NCBI RefSeq assembly: GCF_001679645.1
Contig: NZ_LRUN01000043.1
Coordinates: 1-64,000, forward strand
Origin: Pseudomonas bananamidigenes
Lineage (GTDB): Bacteria; Pseudomonadota; Gammaproteobacteria; Pseudomonadales; Pseudomonadaceae
Direction: 5' to 3'
DNA length: 64,000 bases
Shown one piece after another: positions 38,259-52,350 of this stretch; the first letter of the stretch is position 1; every line of letters begins with the position of its first letter. A model generated the notes under the pieces. The model was given only the letters and a program-made list of their open reading frames with translations. It did no database searches and had not been told where the DNA came from. A program made the position numbers and the translations under genes.

Positions 38259-39674
38259 TCAAGCAAGCTCCAGACTGAACTGGTGCTTCTGTTTCTGTTG
38301 TTCGAACAGTTGTAACCAGTCAGTATGCGACGTTGCCTGATAGCGCGAAAAGCGAAAGTCTTTAGGTGGTGTTAGGTTGTTTCCGTTTAGAAGTTCGCGG
38401 ATTAGCTTTCCTACCGCGTAACCGAGGCTAACAGGCACTGCATTGCCTACCTGCTTATATTGTTCAATTAGGGGGCCGGCCAATTGCCAATCATCTGGAA
38501 ATTCTTGGATACGTTTGTATTCCTGGATCGACAGTGGTCGGTCTTCTTCCGGGTGTGCGAGGTCAGTTGCTGGCATCGCTGGGTGAGTCACTAAAGTTGG
38601 CGACGGTTTTTCCCAGTGAAGACGTCGTAGAAACCCGGTTTTGCCGCCGCCGGAAAAATACGATTTTCCAAGTGCTTCTTGTTGCAAAATCGGCGTAAGG
38701 CTGCGCCAGTTCTCTCCGGCTTTGAGCATGCGGTAATATTTAAGTCGTTTTTCTGGAAAGTTTAGGTGGGTGTGCTGCTCTAAACCTTTGACCGCGCTGC
38801 GGAAGCTGTTCCATTTCGGCAGGTTATGAGAGCCATCTTCAGAGTGAGTTGGCGTGAGAAAAGGCGCCTCTTTGCCATCGCGAGAGCATACGATGATGAC
38901 TCGCTCGCGAATCTGCGGTGTTCCGAAATTTGCCGAGTTGTACAAGTTAAAGGTGCATGTGTAGCCCGCGCGTTTGAGCACGCTTATGACGAAATTGAGC
39001 GCTCCGCCTTTCATTTCGTCGAGGGATAAATCAGGAAAATCAGTACCACGTTGATTGTGTGGTCGGTGATCCATTGGGCAGGAAAGCAGGCCGCGTACAT
39101 TCTCTATGACAATGAAGCGTGGGCGAATTTCTATGGCAAGGTCGATGTATTTGAGGAATGCGTTACCGCGATCATCGTTGAACGCCTTGCGTTTGCCAGC
39201 TGTACTGAAAGCCTGGCAGGGAGGCCCTCCGACAATGAGATCCACCTCTTGATGAGTGACTTGTGCTGCTTCTAACACCTGTTCCATGGTGCAGTCGTTT
39301 ATATCGCCAAGCAGTGCGGTATTGGGTCTGTTAAGCGCGATGGTCTGTCGGCAATGTTTGTTCGATTCGCAGGCAAGACGAATATCGAACCCGGCTTTTT
39401 CAAGGCCAAGATCAAGGCCCATGGCTCCAGAGAAAAAGCTCAGTGCGATTGGTCTGCGCGCGTTTGATGATGCTTGTACGGGGTAGGCGGGATGGTCTTC
39501 TGCAATCATATGTGCGGTTCGGAGCCCGTAATTCTTTAAGCTGGCTTGATCGACGATCCAGGTTTTACCGATTTTTCCGGACTGGATTACGCCGCTACGG
39601 CAAAGGGTTCTGACTCGCTGCGTACTGACGTTAAGTAGTAAGGCGGCGTCAGCAATGCTGATATGGGTACTCAT
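38259..39674 (-). CDS. DNA (cytosine-5-)methyltransferase with N-terminal HTH
   Basis: This 471-residue enzyme has the C5-methyltransferase motifs: I (ALSFFSGAMGLDLGLEKAGF near 78), IV with the catalytic cysteine (GGPPCQAFSTAGKRKAFN near 150), VI (ENVRGLL), VIII (QIRERVIIV) and X (QVGNAVPVSLGYAVG). Residues 1-50 form a separate excisionase-like HTH (SIADAALLLNVSTQRVRTLC) that could bind its own promoter, as the N-terminal arms of M.EcoRII/M.SsoII do. It protects the host from the convergent endonuclease; the stops are one base apart. The recognition sequence is not readable from here. Confidence 0.93.
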   Translation of the reverse strand: MSTHISIADAALLLNVSTQRVRTLCRSGVIQSGKIGKTWIVDQASLKNYGLRTAHMIAEDHPAYPVQASSNARRPIALSFFSGAMGLDLGLEKAGFDIRLACESNKHCRQTIALNRPNTALLGDINDCTMEQVLEAAQVTHQEVDLIVGGPPCQAFSTAGKRKAFNDDRGNAFLKYIDLAIEIRPRFIVIENVRGLLSCPMDHRPHNQRGTDFPDLSLDEMKGGALNFVISVLKRAGYTCTFNLYNSANFGTPQIRERVIIVCSRDGKEAPFLTPTHSEDGSHNLPKWNSFRSAVKGLEQHTHLNFPEKRLKYYRMLKAGENWRSLTPILQQEALGKSYFSGGGKTGFLRRLHWEKPSPTLVTHPAMPATDLAHPEEDRPLSIQEYKRIQEFPDDWQLAGPLIEQYKQVGNAVPVSLGYAVGKLIRELLNGNNLTPPKDFRFSRYQATSHTDWLQLFEQQKQKHQFSLELA

Positions 39675-39880
39675 TCAGTGTTTCTTTTTCGAAACTTAGG
39701 ATGGGTACCTATTCTAGACAGGGTCTAGGTCGTGTCAACCGTCCCGGTGGTGTGGTGGCATACCGCTAGCCTTCGGGGGGATAGGTTTGTAGCGGTTCAG
39801 CCCTTTCGGGTTTTAGGTCTTTGCTGTAAGCTACAGCTTTAGTGTGTCCACTAAAAGCGCGCAGAATAATTCCAGTGAAG

Positions 39881-39918
39881 AAGCGGGGTGACGTGTCCAT
39901 ACGTCACTCCGCTTTTTT
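39881..39918 (+). terminator. Terminator or attenuator before carA
   Basis: AAGCGGGGTGACGT and ACGTCACTCCGCTT form a stem of about 13 bp with one mismatch and a 6-base loop, followed by a run of six T. It lies 46 bases before the carA start. It may attenuate carAB (pyrimidine and arginine supply) or end transcription entering from upstream. No leader peptide was identified. Between 39675 and 39880 there is no gene. Confidence 0.75.
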
Positions 39919-39963
39919 ACAACCTGCGATTGCCCTTTCATGCGTTATTTACGGGAGGTCTTC

Positions 39964-41100
39964 TTGACTAAGCCAGCCATACTCGCCCTTGCTGATGGCA
40001 GCATTTTTCGCGGCGAAGCCATTGGAGCCGACGGCCAGACCGTTGGTGAGGTGGTGTTCAACACCGCAATGACCGGCTATCAGGAAATCCTTACCGATCC
40101 TTCCTACGCCCAGCAGATCGTTACCCTGACTTACCCGCACATCGGCAACACCGGCACCACGCCGGAAGACGCCGAATCCAATCGCGTCTGGTCCGCCGGC
40201 CTGGTCATCCGTGACCTGCCGCTGGTAGCAAGCAACTGGCGTAACACGATGTCCCTGTCCGATTACCTGAAAGCCAACAACGTTGTGGCGATCGCCGGTA
40301 TCGACACCCGTCGCCTGACCCGCATCCTGCGTGAAAAAGGCGCCCAGAACGGCTGCATCATGGCCGGCGACAACATCTCCGAAGAAGCGGCCATCGCCGC
40401 TGCGCAAGGCTTCCCGGGCCTCAAGGGCATGGATCTGGCGAAAGTCGTCAGCACCAAGACCCAGTACGAATGGCGCTCCACTGTATGGGAGCTGAAAACC
40501 GACAGCCATGCGACCATCGAAGCCTCCGAGCTGCCATACCACGTGGTTGCCTACGACTACGGCGTCAAGGTCAACATCCTGCGCATGCTGGTCGAGCGCG
40601 GCTGCCGCGTGACTGTCGTGCCGGCGCAAACCCCGGCAGCCGACGTGCTGGCCCTGAATCCGGATGGCGTGTTCCTGTCCAACGGCCCTGGCGATCCGGA
40701 GCCTTGCGACTACGCGATCAAGGCGATCAAGGAAGTGCTGGAAACCGAGATTCCGGTGTTCGGCATCTGCCTCGGTCACCAGTTGCTGGCCCTGGCCTCC
40801 GGCGCCAAGACTCTGAAGATGGGCCACGGCCACCATGGTGCCAACCACCCGGTTCAGGATCTGGACACTGGCGTAGTGATGATCACCAGTCAGAACCACG
40901 GTTTTGCGGTTGACGAAGCGACCCTGCCAGCCAACGTCCGCGCGATCCACAAATCGCTGTTCGACGGCACCCTGCAAGGTATCGAGCGCACCGACAAGAG
41001 CGCGTTCAGCTTCCAGGGTCACCCTGAAGCCAGTCCGGGCCCGAACGATGTGGCGCCCCTGTTTGACCGCTTCATCAACGAGATGGCCAAGCGACGCTAA
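39964..41100 (+). CDS. carA: Carbamoyl-phosphate synthase small subunit
   Basis: This 378-residue glutaminase subunit hydrolyses glutamine and channels ammonia to CarB for carbamoyl phosphate (arginine and pyrimidines). N-terminal [20 protein letters not shown] and class I amidotransferase parts are clear: [21 protein letters not shown] with the nucleophilic cysteine, and [10 protein letters not shown] with the histidine. The TTG at 39964 is the start: GGGAGG lies five bases before it and the family begins TKPAI. An ATG at 39940 would contain that ribosome site within the gene. Confidence 0.95.
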   Translation: MTKPAILALADGSIFRGEAIGADGQTVGEVVFNTAMTGYQEILTDPSYAQQIVTLTYPHIGNTGTTPEDAESNRVWSAGLVIRDLPLVASNWRNTMSLSDYLKANNVVAIAGIDTRRLTRILREKGAQNGCIMAGDNISEEAAIAAAQGFPGLKGMDLAKVVSTKTQYEWRSTVWELKTDSHATIEASELPYHVVAYDYGVKVNILRMLVERGCRVTVVPAQTPAADVLALNPDGVFLSNGPGDPEPCDYAIKAIKEVLETEIPVFGICLGHQLLALASGAKTLKMGHGHHGANHPVQDLDTGVVMITSQNHGFAVDEATLPANVRAIHKSLFDGTLQGIERTDKSAFSFQGHPEASPGPNDVAPLFDRFINEMAKRR

Positions 41101-41224
41101 GCGTTCGCCTTGAGACTGTAGCGAGAAGCTCTCGAAGGCGGCCCCGGAACCGGCGGCCCCTTCAGGACTTCAGAAATCGATCAAGACGGCTTGCCGACTG
41201 ACCTGCGGATTTGAGTGACAACCC

Positions 41225-44442
<3,218 letters not shown>

Positions 44443-44446
<4 letters not shown>

Positions 44447-44919
44447 ATAAATACCCAATGACCGTCCAGGGCTCCAAGGCCCTGGAAGAAGAGCATGCTC
44501 ACCTGACCAAGGTCGTTCGTCCGAAGCTCAGCCAGGACATCGGTACGGCCCGCGAGTTGGGTGATTTGAAGGAAAACGCTGAATACCATGCTGCCCGTGA
44601 GCAACAAGGCATGGTCGAGGCGCGTATTCGTGATATCGAGGGTCGTCTGCAGAATGCGGTGATCATCGACGTGACGACCATTCCGCACACCGGCAAAGTG
44701 ATTTTCGGCACGACCGTCGAGATCGCCAACGTCGAGACCGACGAAAGCGTGACTTACCAGATCGTGGGTGAGGACGAAGCGGACATCAAACTCGGGAAGA
44801 TTTCGGTCGGCTCGCCGATCGCCCGCGCCCTGATCGCCAAGGAAGAGGGCGATACAGTCGTCGTGAAAACGCCGGGCGGCGATATCGAGTATGAGATTGT
44901 CGAAGTCCGTCACATCTGA
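44443..44919 (+). CDS. greA: Transcript cleavage factor GreA
   Basis: This 158-residue factor has the N-terminal antiparallel coiled coil ([40 protein letters not shown]) and the FKBP-like C-terminal domain ([33 protein letters not shown]). It enters the RNA polymerase secondary channel and triggers cleavage of backtracked [14 protein letters not shown] is the acidic tip motif. Its ATG overlaps the carB stop. Confidence 0.97.
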
Positions 44920-45352
44920 GACAAGGCGCCCGCTGCGTGCGGGTGCCATGCTCTGGCAGCTGACCCAGATGCTGTGGGTTGGCGGTTTATGGCTGGTGCA
45001 CCTCGGTCTGCGGCCGGTGCTGGGCCAGATTGGTCTCGCACCGCTGCTGATCGACGAGGTCGCCAGTGCGTTTGAAGTACCGGTGGTGGGTTTCGCTGCC
45101 GCGTGCGTGATTTTTCAGGCCTTGGTACTGGTGCGGGCCGAGGGCCTTGCCAGTTTATGGCGGGATTTTCGTGGGCAAGTGTTGCTGATGGCGCTGTATG
45201 CGAGTGCGATGTATGTCGCCGTGCGTGTCGGCTGGCCGGATGCGCAGCGCTGGCAGGTATTCAGTTATCTTGTTCTGGGGTTTTCCGGACTGGTACTGGT
45301 GATGCAGCCGGTGCCGGGGTGGAGTGCCAGGGTGCGCGAAGCACACCCTTGA
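44891..45352 (+). CDS. DUF4149-like membrane protein
   Basis: This protein of up to 153 residues has four predicted transmembrane segments ([76 protein letters not shown]). It resembles the DUF4149 proteins found between greA and yhbY in pseudomonads. The function is unknown. The start is uncertain: ATG at 44891 overlaps greA by 29 bases, TTG at 44897 and ATG at 44948 are alternatives, and none has a strong ribosome site. Confidence 0.75.
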   Translation: MRLSKSVTSETRRPLRAGAMLWQLTQMLWVGGLWLVHLGLRPVLGQIGLAPLLIDEVASAFEVPVVGFAAACVIFQALVLVRAEGLASLWRDFRGQVLLMALYASAMYVAVRVGWPDAQRWQVFSYLVLGFSGLVLVMQPVPGWSARVREAHP

Positions 45353-45361
45353 CCCTGTTCA

Positions 45362-45670
45362 TCACTTGAAGCGATGAACGTTCGACAGCTGCTTGTTGAC
45401 GTTGAAGTTCCTGCGGTAAATAAGTGCCATTTTGCCGATGACCTGAACCAGATCGGCTTTGCCGGCCTTGCACAGTTCTGCAATGGACGCCAGGCGATCC
45501 TCGCGATCGAGGATGTTGAGCTTGATCTTGATCAGCTCATGGTCCGCCAGGGCGCGCTCGAGTTCGGCTAGAACACCCTCGGTCAAACCGTTGTCCGCCA
45601 CGATCAATACCGGTTTCAGATGGTGACCAATGGATTTGTACTGTTTCTTCTGCTCTGGAGTGAGCGGCAT
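45362..45670 (-). CDS. yhbY: Ribosome assembly RNA-binding protein YhbY
   Basis: This 102-residue protein is a single CRS1-YhbY (CRM) domain: LTPEQKKQYKSIGHHLKPVL, VADNGLTEGVLAELERALAD, HELIKIKLNILDREDR and KADLVQVIGKMALIYRRN. It binds precursors of the large ribosomal subunit. It diverges from rlmE, which also acts on 23S rRNA, as in E. coli. Confidence 0.95.
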   Translation of the reverse strand: MPLTPEQKKQYKSIGHHLKPVLIVADNGLTEGVLAELERALADHELIKIKLNILDREDRLASIAELCKAGKADLVQVIGKMALIYRRNFNVNKQLSNVHRFK

Positions 45671-45771
45671 AATCTGACCCTTTCGTCTGGATTCTGTAAA
45701 ATGGCGGCCATTTTACCCGAGGGCTCGTGGATCCGCCCAATTAATCACGACCCTAATCAACGAGGTGCCCA

Positions 45772-46401
45772 ATGGCGCGTTCCAAGACAAGCCTTGGTTG
45801 GCTGAAACGACATGTCAACGATCCTTATGTGAAACAGGCGCAGAAGGACGGCTACCGCTCGCGTGCGAGTTACAAGCTTCTGGAGGTCCAGGAGAAATAC
45901 AAACTGATTCGTCCCGGCATGAGCGTGGTCGATCTGGGTGCTGCGCCCGGTGGCTGGTCGCAGGTTACCAGTCGTCTGATCGGTGGTCAGGGCCGTCTGA
46001 TCGCCTCGGACATTCTGGAAATGGACGGCATTCCGGACGTGACCTTCATTCAGGGGGATTTCACCCAGGATGAGGTGCTGGCTCAGATCCTTGAAGCCGT
46101 GGGTAATTCGCAAGTGGACCTTGTGATTTCCGATATGGCCCCCAATATGAGTGGTACGCCTGCCGTAGATATGCCGAAAGCCATGTTTTTGTGCGAGCTG
46201 GCGCTGGATCTGGCAGAGCGGATACTCAAGCCGGGTGGTAATTTTCTGATCAAGATTTTCCAGGGAGAAGGGTTCGACACTTATCTGAAGGACGCTCGTC
46301 AGAAATTCGACAAGGTCCAGATGATCAAGCCGGATTCTTCCCGTGACAGTTCCCGCGAGCAATACATGCTGGCTTGGGGCTACCGCGGCGGTAGCATGTA
46401 A
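45772..46401 (+). CDS. rlmE: 23S rRNA 2'-O-ribose U2552 methyltransferase RlmE (RrmJ/FtsJ)
   Basis: This 209-residue SAM-dependent methyltransferase has motif [15 protein letters not shown] near 55 and the catalytic stretch [14 protein letters not shown] near 120. The catalytic lysine is in [13 protein letters not shown] near 165 and the glutamate in [14 protein letters not shown] near 198. It modifies the A-loop of 23S rRNA in assembled 50S subunits. It precedes ftsH, as in most gamma-proteobacteria. Confidence 0.97.
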   Translation: MARSKTSLGWLKRHVNDPYVKQAQKDGYRSRASYKLLEVQEKYKLIRPGMSVVDLGAAPGGWSQVTSRLIGGQGRLIASDILEMDGIPDVTFIQGDFTQDEVLAQILEAVGNSQVDLVISDMAPNMSGTPAVDMPKAMFLCELALDLAERILKPGGNFLIKIFQGEGFDTYLKDARQKFDKVQMIKPDSSRDSSREQYMLAWGYRGGSM

Positions 46402-46594
46402 AACGAGTTTTTTGGGCGGGGTGATAGGTTTTTCGTATTTTGCCCTCCGTGCATAAGCGAATATTGTGTAGAAAGTGTTTCACAAAGGGTTACAGACGGC
46501 GCCTGCCAGAGCTGTAGGTAATGTAGTAAGTTAGGCCGGTGAATATCATGCGAAGCGCGCGCCATCAGCGGAGCTTGCTTCAGAGGGTAGTTAA

Positions 46595-48508
46595 TTGAAC
46601 GATATGGCAAAGAATCTGATCCTGTGGTTGATCATCGCGGCTGTCCTGGTGACGGTGATGAACAACTTCTCCAGCCCTAACGAGCCGCAGACCCTCAACT
46701 ATTCCGACTTCATCCAGCAGGTCAAGGATGGCAAGGTCGAGCGCGTGGCCGTCGATGGCTACGTGATTACCGGCAAGCGCAACGATGGCGACAGCTTCAA
46801 GACCATTCGTCCGGCGATCCAGGACAATGGCCTGATCGGCGATCTGGTCGACAACCATGTCGTGGTCGAAGGCAAGCAGCCTGAGCAGCAAAGCATCTGG
46901 ACCCAGCTTCTGGTGGCCAGCTTCCCGATTCTGGTCATCATTGCGGTATTCATGTTCTTCATGCGCCAGATGCAGGGCGGCGCAGGTGGCAAGGGCGGGC
47001 CGATGAGCTTTGGCAAGAGCAAGGCTCGCCTGCTCTCCGAAGATCAGGTGAAGACCACGCTGTCGGACGTTGCCGGTTGCGACGAAGCCAAGGAAGAAGT
47101 TGGTGAGCTGGTAGAGTTTCTTCGCGATCCGGGCAAGTTTCAGCGCCTGGGCGGTCGCATTCCTCGCGGCGTACTGATGGTCGGTCCTCCTGGTACCGGT
47201 AAAACCTTGCTGGCCAAGGCAATTGCCGGCGAAGCCAAGGTGCCGTTCTTCACCATTTCCGGTTCCGACTTCGTCGAAATGTTCGTCGGTGTCGGCGCCA
47301 GCCGTGTTCGTGACATGTTCGAACAGGCCAAGAAGCACGCCCCCTGCATTATCTTCATCGACGAGATCGACGCCGTTGGTCGCCATCGTGGCGCCGGCAT
47401 GGGTGGTGGTCACGACGAGCGCGAACAGACCCTCAACCAGTTGCTGGTGGAGATGGACGGTTTCGAAATGAATGACGGCATCATCGTCATTGCTGCAACC
47501 AACCGTCCTGATGTGCTGGATCCTGCCTTGCTGCGTCCTGGTCGTTTCGACCGTCAGGTTGTCGTAGGTCTGCCGGACATCCGTGGTCGCGAGCAGATCC
47601 TCAAGGTGCACATGCGCAAGGTGCCAATGGGTGACGACGTTGCTCCGGCCGTTATCGCGCGCGGTACTCCGGGCTTCTCCGGTGCCGATCTGGCCAACCT
47701 GGTCAACGAGGCTTCGCTGTTCGCTGCCCGTGCCGGCAAGCGCATCGTTGAAATGAAAGAGTTCGAGCTGGCAAAGGACAAGATCATGATGGGCGCCGAG
47801 CGCAAATCCATGGTCATGTCCGAGAAAGAAAAGCAGAACACCGCTTATCACGAAGCAGGCCACGCAATCGTCGGTCGTGTCGTGCCAGAGCATGATCCGG
47901 TCTACAAGGTTTCGATCATTCCTCGCGGCCGTGCGCTGGGTGTGACCATGTTCCTGCCGGAAGAAGATCGCTACAGCCTGTCCAAACGCGCGCTGATCAG
48001 CCAGATCTGCTCGCTGTACGGCGGCCGTATTGCTGAGGAAATGACTCTGGGCTTCGACGGAGTGACCACTGGCGCCTCCAACGACATCATGCGTGCCAGC
48101 CAGATTGCACGGAACATGGTGACCAAGTGGGGCCTGTCTGAAAAACTCGGTCCGTTGATGTATGCGGAGGAAGAAGGCGAAGTGTTCCTCGGTCGTGGCG
48201 GAGGTGGTCAGAACGCCAGTTTTTCCGGTGAAACAGCCAAGTTGATCGACTCGGAAGTGCGCAGCATCATCGATCAGTGTTATGGCACCGCCAAGCAGAT
48301 TTTGACGGACAACCGTGACAAGCTTGACGCCATGGCCGACGCCCTCATGAAGTACGAGACTATCGACTCCGAGCAGATCGACGACATCATGGCAGGACGC
48401 ACGCCTCGTGAGCCTCGTGACTGGTCGGGTGGCGCCGGCACACCGCCTCCGGTTGTTCGGGATGAGCGTCCGGAAACACCGATTGGCGGTCCGGCTGCTG
48501 ACGTTTAA
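46595..48508 (+). CDS. ftsH: ATP-dependent zinc metalloprotease FtsH
   Basis: This 637-residue membrane protease has two transmembrane segments (about 8-25 and 100-122) around a small periplasmic domain, and an AAA domain with Walker [18 protein letters not shown] near 195 and Walker [15 protein letters not shown]. The zinc site is HEAGHAIVG near 420. It degrades membrane and unstable regulatory proteins such as sigma-32 and LpxC. The TTG at 46595 has GAGGG seven bases upstream, while ATG at 46604 (MAKNLILW) lacks one at good distance. The TTG is preferred. Confidence 0.96.
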   Translation: MNDMAKNLILWLIIAAVLVTVMNNFSSPNEPQTLNYSDFIQQVKDGKVERVAVDGYVITGKRNDGDSFKTIRPAIQDNGLIGDLVDNHVVVEGKQPEQQSIWTQLLVASFPILVIIAVFMFFMRQMQGGAGGKGGPMSFGKSKARLLSEDQVKTTLSDVAGCDEAKEEVGELVEFLRDPGKFQRLGGRIPRGVLMVGPPGTGKTLLAKAIAGEAKVPFFTISGSDFVEMFVGVGASRVRDMFEQAKKHAPCIIFIDEIDAVGRHRGAGMGGGHDEREQTLNQLLVEMDGFEMNDGIIVIAATNRPDVLDPALLRPGRFDRQVVVGLPDIRGREQILKVHMRKVPMGDDVAPAVIARGTPGFSGADLANLVNEASLFAARAGKRIVEMKEFELAKDKIMMGAERKSMVMSEKEKQNTAYHEAGHAIVGRVVPEHDPVYKVSIIPRGRALGVTMFLPEEDRYSLSKRALISQICSLYGGRIAEEMTLGFDGVTTGASNDIMRASQIARNMVTKWGLSEKLGPLMYAEEEGEVFLGRGGGGQNASFSGETAKLIDSEVRSIIDQCYGTAKQILTDNRDKLDAMADALMKYETIDSEQIDDIMAGRTPREPRDWSGGAGTPPPVVRDERPETPIGGPAADV

Positions 48509-48516
48509 GGTTTGAA

Positions 48517-49368
48517 ATGATTTCTGTACAGTCCCTGACCCGGTTGCCTTGCGGCAGCCGGGTTCTTGATTTGGCCCGGACGCACGTCATGGGCATTCTC
48601 AATGTCACTCCCGATTCCTTTTCCGATGGTGGCCGATACAGCCAGCTTGATGCAGCGTTGCGTCACGCCGAGGCGATGGTTTCTGCCGGTGCAACGTTGA
48701 TCGACGTGGGTGGAGAGTCCACTCGGCCAGGTGCGCGAGCAGTCTCACCGCTGGAGGAGCTTGAGCGTGTGGCGCCGATTGTCGAGCTGATCAATCGCGA
48801 GCTGGATGTGATCATATCCGTTGATACCTCGACCCCTGCCGTCATGCGGGAAACCGCGCGTCTGGGGGCTGGGCTGATCAATGACGTTCGATCGTTGCAG
48901 CGTGACGGCGCTCTGGATGCGGCGGCGGCCACCGGGTTGCCGGTCTGCCTGATGCACATGCTGGGTGAGCCCGGCAATATGCAGGACAACCCGCATTATC
49001 AGGATGTCACCCGGGAAGTGGGTGAGTTTCTCGCCGAGCGTATGGAACGATGCGCCTCGGTCGGTATACCCGCCGAACGGATCATTCTTGATCCGGGCTT
49101 CGGCTTCGCCAAAACCCTTCAGCACAATCTAAGCTTGTTCAAGCACATGGAAGCCCTCCATGCATTGGGTCGACCTCTGCTGGTGGGCGTTTCGCGAAAA
49201 AGCATGATCGGACAGACCCTTGATCGCCCGGTGGGTGAGCGCCTTTCTGGCGGTCTGGCTCTGGCTGCGCTGGCGTCGGTCAAAGGGGCGCGTATTTTGC
49301 GCGTCCATGATGTGGCAGAAACGGTGGATGTCGTGCGCATGATCGCAGCCGTGGAATCAGCCGAATAA
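48517..49368 (+). CDS. folP: Dihydropteroate synthase FolP
   Basis: This 283-residue enzyme condenses p-aminobenzoate with hydroxymethyl-dihydropterin pyrophosphate in folate synthesis and is the target of sulfonamides. Signatures are [18 protein letters not shown] near 28, [20 protein letters not shown] near 63, [10 protein letters not shown] and GVSRKSMIG near 225. It lies eight bases after ftsH and 16 before glmM, the usual ftsH-folP-glmM order. Confidence 0.97.
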   Translation: MISVQSLTRLPCGSRVLDLARTHVMGILNVTPDSFSDGGRYSQLDAALRHAEAMVSAGATLIDVGGESTRPGARAVSPLEELERVAPIVELINRELDVIISVDTSTPAVMRETARLGAGLINDVRSLQRDGALDAAAATGLPVCLMHMLGEPGNMQDNPHYQDVTREVGEFLAERMERCASVGIPAERIILDPGFGFAKTLQHNLSLFKHMEALHALGRPLLVGVSRKSMIGQTLDRPVGERLSGGLALAALASVKGARILRVHDVAETVDVVRMIAAVESAE

Positions 49369-49384
49369 GAATGATGGAGCACTT

Positions 49385-50722
49385 ATGAGCAAGAAATATT
49401 TTGGTACCGACGGCATTCGTGGCCGCGTTGGCGAGTACCCGATCACTCCTGACTTCATGCTCAAGCTTGGCTGGGCTGCCGGTATGGCTTTCCGGAAAAT
49501 GGGCGCCTGCAAGGTGCTCGTTGGCAAGGACACGCGGATTTCCGGGTATATGTTCGAGTCGGCCCTGGAGGCCGGTCTGACATCGGCGGGTGCTGATGTC
49601 ATGTTGCTTGGTCCGATGCCGACGCCTGCCATCGCTTATCTGGCGCGTACCTTTCAGGCTGAGGCCGGTATCGTGATCAGTGCCTCGCACAATCCCCACG
49701 ATGATAATGGCATCAAGTTTTTTTCCGGTCGGGGTACCAAATTGCCGGATGAGCTGGAGCTGATGATCGAGGAATTGCTCGACACACCGATGACCGTCGT
49801 CGAGTCGAGCAAGATTGGCAAGGTGTCGCGAATCAACGACGCCTCTGGCCGCTACATCGAGTTCTGCAAGAGCAGTGTGCCAACCAACACCAGCTTTGCC
49901 GGTCTGAAGATTGTTATCGACTGCGCGCACGGTGCAACCTACAAGGTCGCGCCGAGTGTGTTTCGCGAGCTGGGTGCCGATGTCGTCGTCCTGTCCGCCC
50001 AGCCCAACGGGTTGAACATCAACGACAACTGTGGCTCGACTCACATGGGGCCATTGCAGGCGGCGGTGCTTGCCGAGCAGGCTGATCTGGGGATCGCATT
50101 CGATGGTGACGGCGACCGCGTGCTGATGGTCGATCATACCGGTGCGATAGTCGATGGTGATGAGCTGATCTTCATCATTGCTCGCGATCTGCATGAGCGT
50201 GGCAAGTTGCAGGGTGGTGTCGTCGGCACGCTGATGAGTAACCTTGGCCTGGAACTGGCCCTGGCGGATCTGGGGATTCCTTTTGTGCGTGCCAACGTGG
50301 GTGACCGATATGTGATTGCCGAGTTGCTGGAGCGCAACTGGCAGGTCGGCGGTGAGAACTCGGGGCACGTCGTCTGCTTCAATCACACCACAACGGGTGA
50401 TGCGATCATCGCGGCCCTGCAGGTGCTGATGTCGCTCAAGACTCGCGGTGAAGGTCTGGCTCAAACCCGCCAGTCCCTGCGCAAATGTCCACAAGTGCTG
50501 ATCAATGTGCGTTTCGGCGGTGGCGACAGTCCTCTCGAGCACCCGGCTGTCAAGGAAGCCAGCAAGCGTGTGACCGAAGCCATGGCTGGGCGTGGACGTG
50601 TTCTTCTGCGCAAGTCCGGAACAGAGCCTCTGGTGCGCGTCATGGTCGAAGGTGAGGACGAAACCCAGGTTCGTGGCTATGCCGAAGAGCTGGCAAAACT
50701 GGTAACTGAAGTTTCTGCCTGA
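49385..50722 (+). CDS. glmM: Phosphoglucosamine mutase GlmM
   Basis: This 445-residue enzyme turns glucosamine-6-phosphate into glucosamine-1-phosphate for peptidoglycan and LPS. The active phosphoserine is in [19 protein letters not shown] near 100, the metal site is [12 protein letters not shown] near 242, and the phosphate-binding loop [15 protein letters not shown] is near 405. GGAG precedes the ATG. Confidence 0.97.
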   Translation: MSKKYFGTDGIRGRVGEYPITPDFMLKLGWAAGMAFRKMGACKVLVGKDTRISGYMFESALEAGLTSAGADVMLLGPMPTPAIAYLARTFQAEAGIVISASHNPHDDNGIKFFSGRGTKLPDELELMIEELLDTPMTVVESSKIGKVSRINDASGRYIEFCKSSVPTNTSFAGLKIVIDCAHGATYKVAPSVFRELGADVVVLSAQPNGLNINDNCGSTHMGPLQAAVLAEQADLGIAFDGDGDRVLMVDHTGAIVDGDELIFIIARDLHERGKLQGGVVGTLMSNLGLELALADLGIPFVRANVGDRYVIAELLERNWQVGGENSGHVVCFNHTTTGDAIIAALQVLMSLKTRGEGLAQTRQSLRKCPQVLINVRFGGGDSPLEHPAVKEASKRVTEAMAGRGRVLLRKSGTEPLVRVMVEGEDETQVRGYAEELAKLVTEVSA

Positions 50723-50787
50723 TACAGCTTGCCAGTCTTGATTGTGTTGGGTAACATCTGCGCCCACTTTGACCGACGAGGTACAGC

Positions 50788-51543
50788 ATGCGTCGCCCTA
50801 TGGTAGCTGGTAACTGGAAGATGCACGGTACCCGCGCCAGCGTCGCTGAGCTGATCAACGGCCTTCGTCATCTGGCCTTGCCAAGCGGTGTTGATGTCGC
50901 GGTGTTCCCGCCTTGCCTGCATATCAATCAAGTGATTGATGGCTTGAAAGGAAAGTCGATTTCGGTCGGCGCGCAGAACTCTGCGGTGGAGTCGATGCAA
51001 GGTGCATTGACCGGTGAGATTGCGCCGAGTCAGTTGGTGGATGCAGGGTGTTCCCTGGTGCTTGTCGGGCATTCCGAGCGCCGCCAGATCATGGGCGAGC
51101 GAGACGGGATGCTGAATCGCAAGTTCGCAGCGGCACAGGCATGTGGCTTGATTCCGGTGTTGTGTGTGGGGGAAACCCTGGAGCAGCGTGAAGCCGGAAA
51201 GACTCTTGAAGTTGTCGGGCGTCAGCTGGGCAGCATCATCGAGGAGCTTGGTGTCGGTGCCTTTGCAAAGGCAGTGATCGCATACGAGCCGGTCTGGGCC
51301 ATTGGTACCGGGCTGACTGCAACGCCGCAACAGGCTCAGGATGTGCATAAGGCCATTCGTGAGCAGTTGGCGGCGGAGAATTCTGAAGTTGCTCGAAATG
51401 TGCGGCTTCTATACGGCGGCAGCGTGAAGGCGGCCAATGCGGTCGAACTGTTCGGCATGCCGGATATCGATGGGGGGCTCATTGGTGGAGCTTCCCTGAA
51501 TGCAGATGAGTTCGGTGCGATTTGTCGCGCCGCGGGAAACTGA
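50788..51543 (+). CDS. tpiA: Triose-phosphate isomerase
   Basis: This 251-residue TIM barrel interconverts dihydroxyacetone phosphate and glyceraldehyde-3-phosphate. Catalytic residues are visible in AGNWKMHG (Asn/Lys near 10), [13 protein letters not shown] (His near 95) and [11 protein letters not shown] (Glu near 167). [12 protein letters not shown] binds phosphate. GACGAGG precedes the ATG. It is followed at four bases by secG, as in other pseudomonads. Confidence 0.97.
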   Translation: MRRPMVAGNWKMHGTRASVAELINGLRHLALPSGVDVAVFPPCLHINQVIDGLKGKSISVGAQNSAVESMQGALTGEIAPSQLVDAGCSLVLVGHSERRQIMGERDGMLNRKFAAAQACGLIPVLCVGETLEQREAGKTLEVVGRQLGSIIEELGVGAFAKAVIAYEPVWAIGTGLTATPQQAQDVHKAIREQLAAENSEVARNVRLLYGGSVKAANAVELFGMPDIDGGLIGGASLNADEFGAICRAAGN

Positions 51544-51547
51544 AAAA

Positions 51548-51931
51548 ATGCTGGAAACAGTCGTAGTCGTTTTTCATCTGCTGGGTGCATTGGGCGTAGT
51601 TGCTCTGGTTTTGCTGCAGCAGGGTAAGGGTGCGGACGCTGGCGCGTCTTTCGGAGCAGGTGCTTCAAATACTGTGTTCGGAAGCCAAGGTTCCTCTACC
51701 TTTCTTAGTAAGTTTACTGCTATACTCGCCGCCGGTTTCTTCATAACCAGCTTGGGGTTAGGATACTTTGCTAAAGAGAAGGCTCATCAGCTGACTCAAG
51801 CAGGATTGCCAAACCCGGCGGTGTTGGAAGTTCCAAAGCAACAACCGGCTTCTGATGATGTCCCGGTGCTTCAAGAGCAAAAGTCGGCTACTCCAGCGAC
51901 TGACGTACCTCCAGCTCAAGAGCAGAAGTAA
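51548..51931 (+). CDS. secG: Preprotein translocase subunit SecG
   Basis: This 127-residue protein of the SecYEG channel has two transmembrane segments ([40 protein letters not shown]) with the conserved [20 protein letters not shown] loop between. The C-terminal 45 residues are Pro/Gln/Ala-rich. The start at 51548 gives the family N-terminus [13 protein letters not shown] tRNA-Leu gene follows, as in E. coli and Pseudomonas. Confidence 0.95.
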   Translation: MLETVVVVFHLLGALGVVALVLLQQGKGADAGASFGAGASNTVFGSQGSSTFLSKFTAILAAGFFITSLGLGYFAKEKAHQLTQAGLPNPAVLEVPKQQPASDDVPVLQEQKSATPATDVPPAQEQK

Positions 51932-51953
51932 GAAGAGTTTCAAACGTAGTTTT

Positions 51954-52039
51954 GCCGAGGTGGTGGAATTGGTAGACACGCAACCTTGAGGTGGTTGTGC
52001 CCATAGGGTGTAGGGGTTCGAGTCCCCTTCTCGGTACCA
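51954..52039 (+). tRNA. tRNA-Leu (GAG)
   Basis: This 86-base type II tRNA has acceptor GCCGAGG/..TCGGTACCA, anticodon stem CAACC/GGTTG around loop TTGAGGT (anticodon GAG), a long variable arm and the T arm GGGGTTCGAGTCCCC. Confidence 0.97.
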
Positions 52040-52051
52040 ATTAGTCAGGAG

Positions 52052-52073
52052 AGCCCGCTGTTGCGGGCTTTCT
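52052..52073 (+). terminator. Terminator after tRNA-Leu
   Basis: AGCCCGC pairs with GCGGGCT over a TGTT loop and TTCTT follows. It separates the secG-tRNA-Leu transcript from the initiator tRNA. Confidence 0.8.
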
Positions 52074-52136
52074 TGCAGGTGGAAGGTTACATTGACCCTC
52101 CAGGGGATCGGTCGTATACTTCCGCCCCAGCTTTGT

Positions 52137-52213
<77 letters not shown>

Positions 52214-52221
52214 GTTTAAGG

Positions 52222-52244
52222 AGCCCCTTTTAAGGGGCTTTTTG
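52222..52244 (+). terminator. Terminator after initiator tRNA
   Basis: AGCCCCTT pairs with AAGGGGCT with a very short loop, followed by TTTTTG. In E. coli the equivalent site allows partial readthrough into rimP-nusA. Confidence 0.8.
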
Positions 52245-52288
52245 TTAGCTGGACACTTTCAACGCCGCTGTTCGACGGCGTTTCAAGG

Positions 52289-52310
52289 ATGGGCGTTTCG
52301 CCCATTTTTT
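52289..52310 (+). terminator. Second terminator before rimP
   Basis: ATGGGCG pairs with CGCCCAT over TTT and a T run follows. A further hairpin (AACGCCG/CGGCGTT) precedes it at 52261-52282. Tandem terminators ahead of rimP suit NusA-sensitive attenuation of the operon, which is inferred. Confidence 0.75.
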
Positions 52311-52350
52311 ATTTTGCAAAGCATGCACATACATGCACGAGGGGGTTCAG

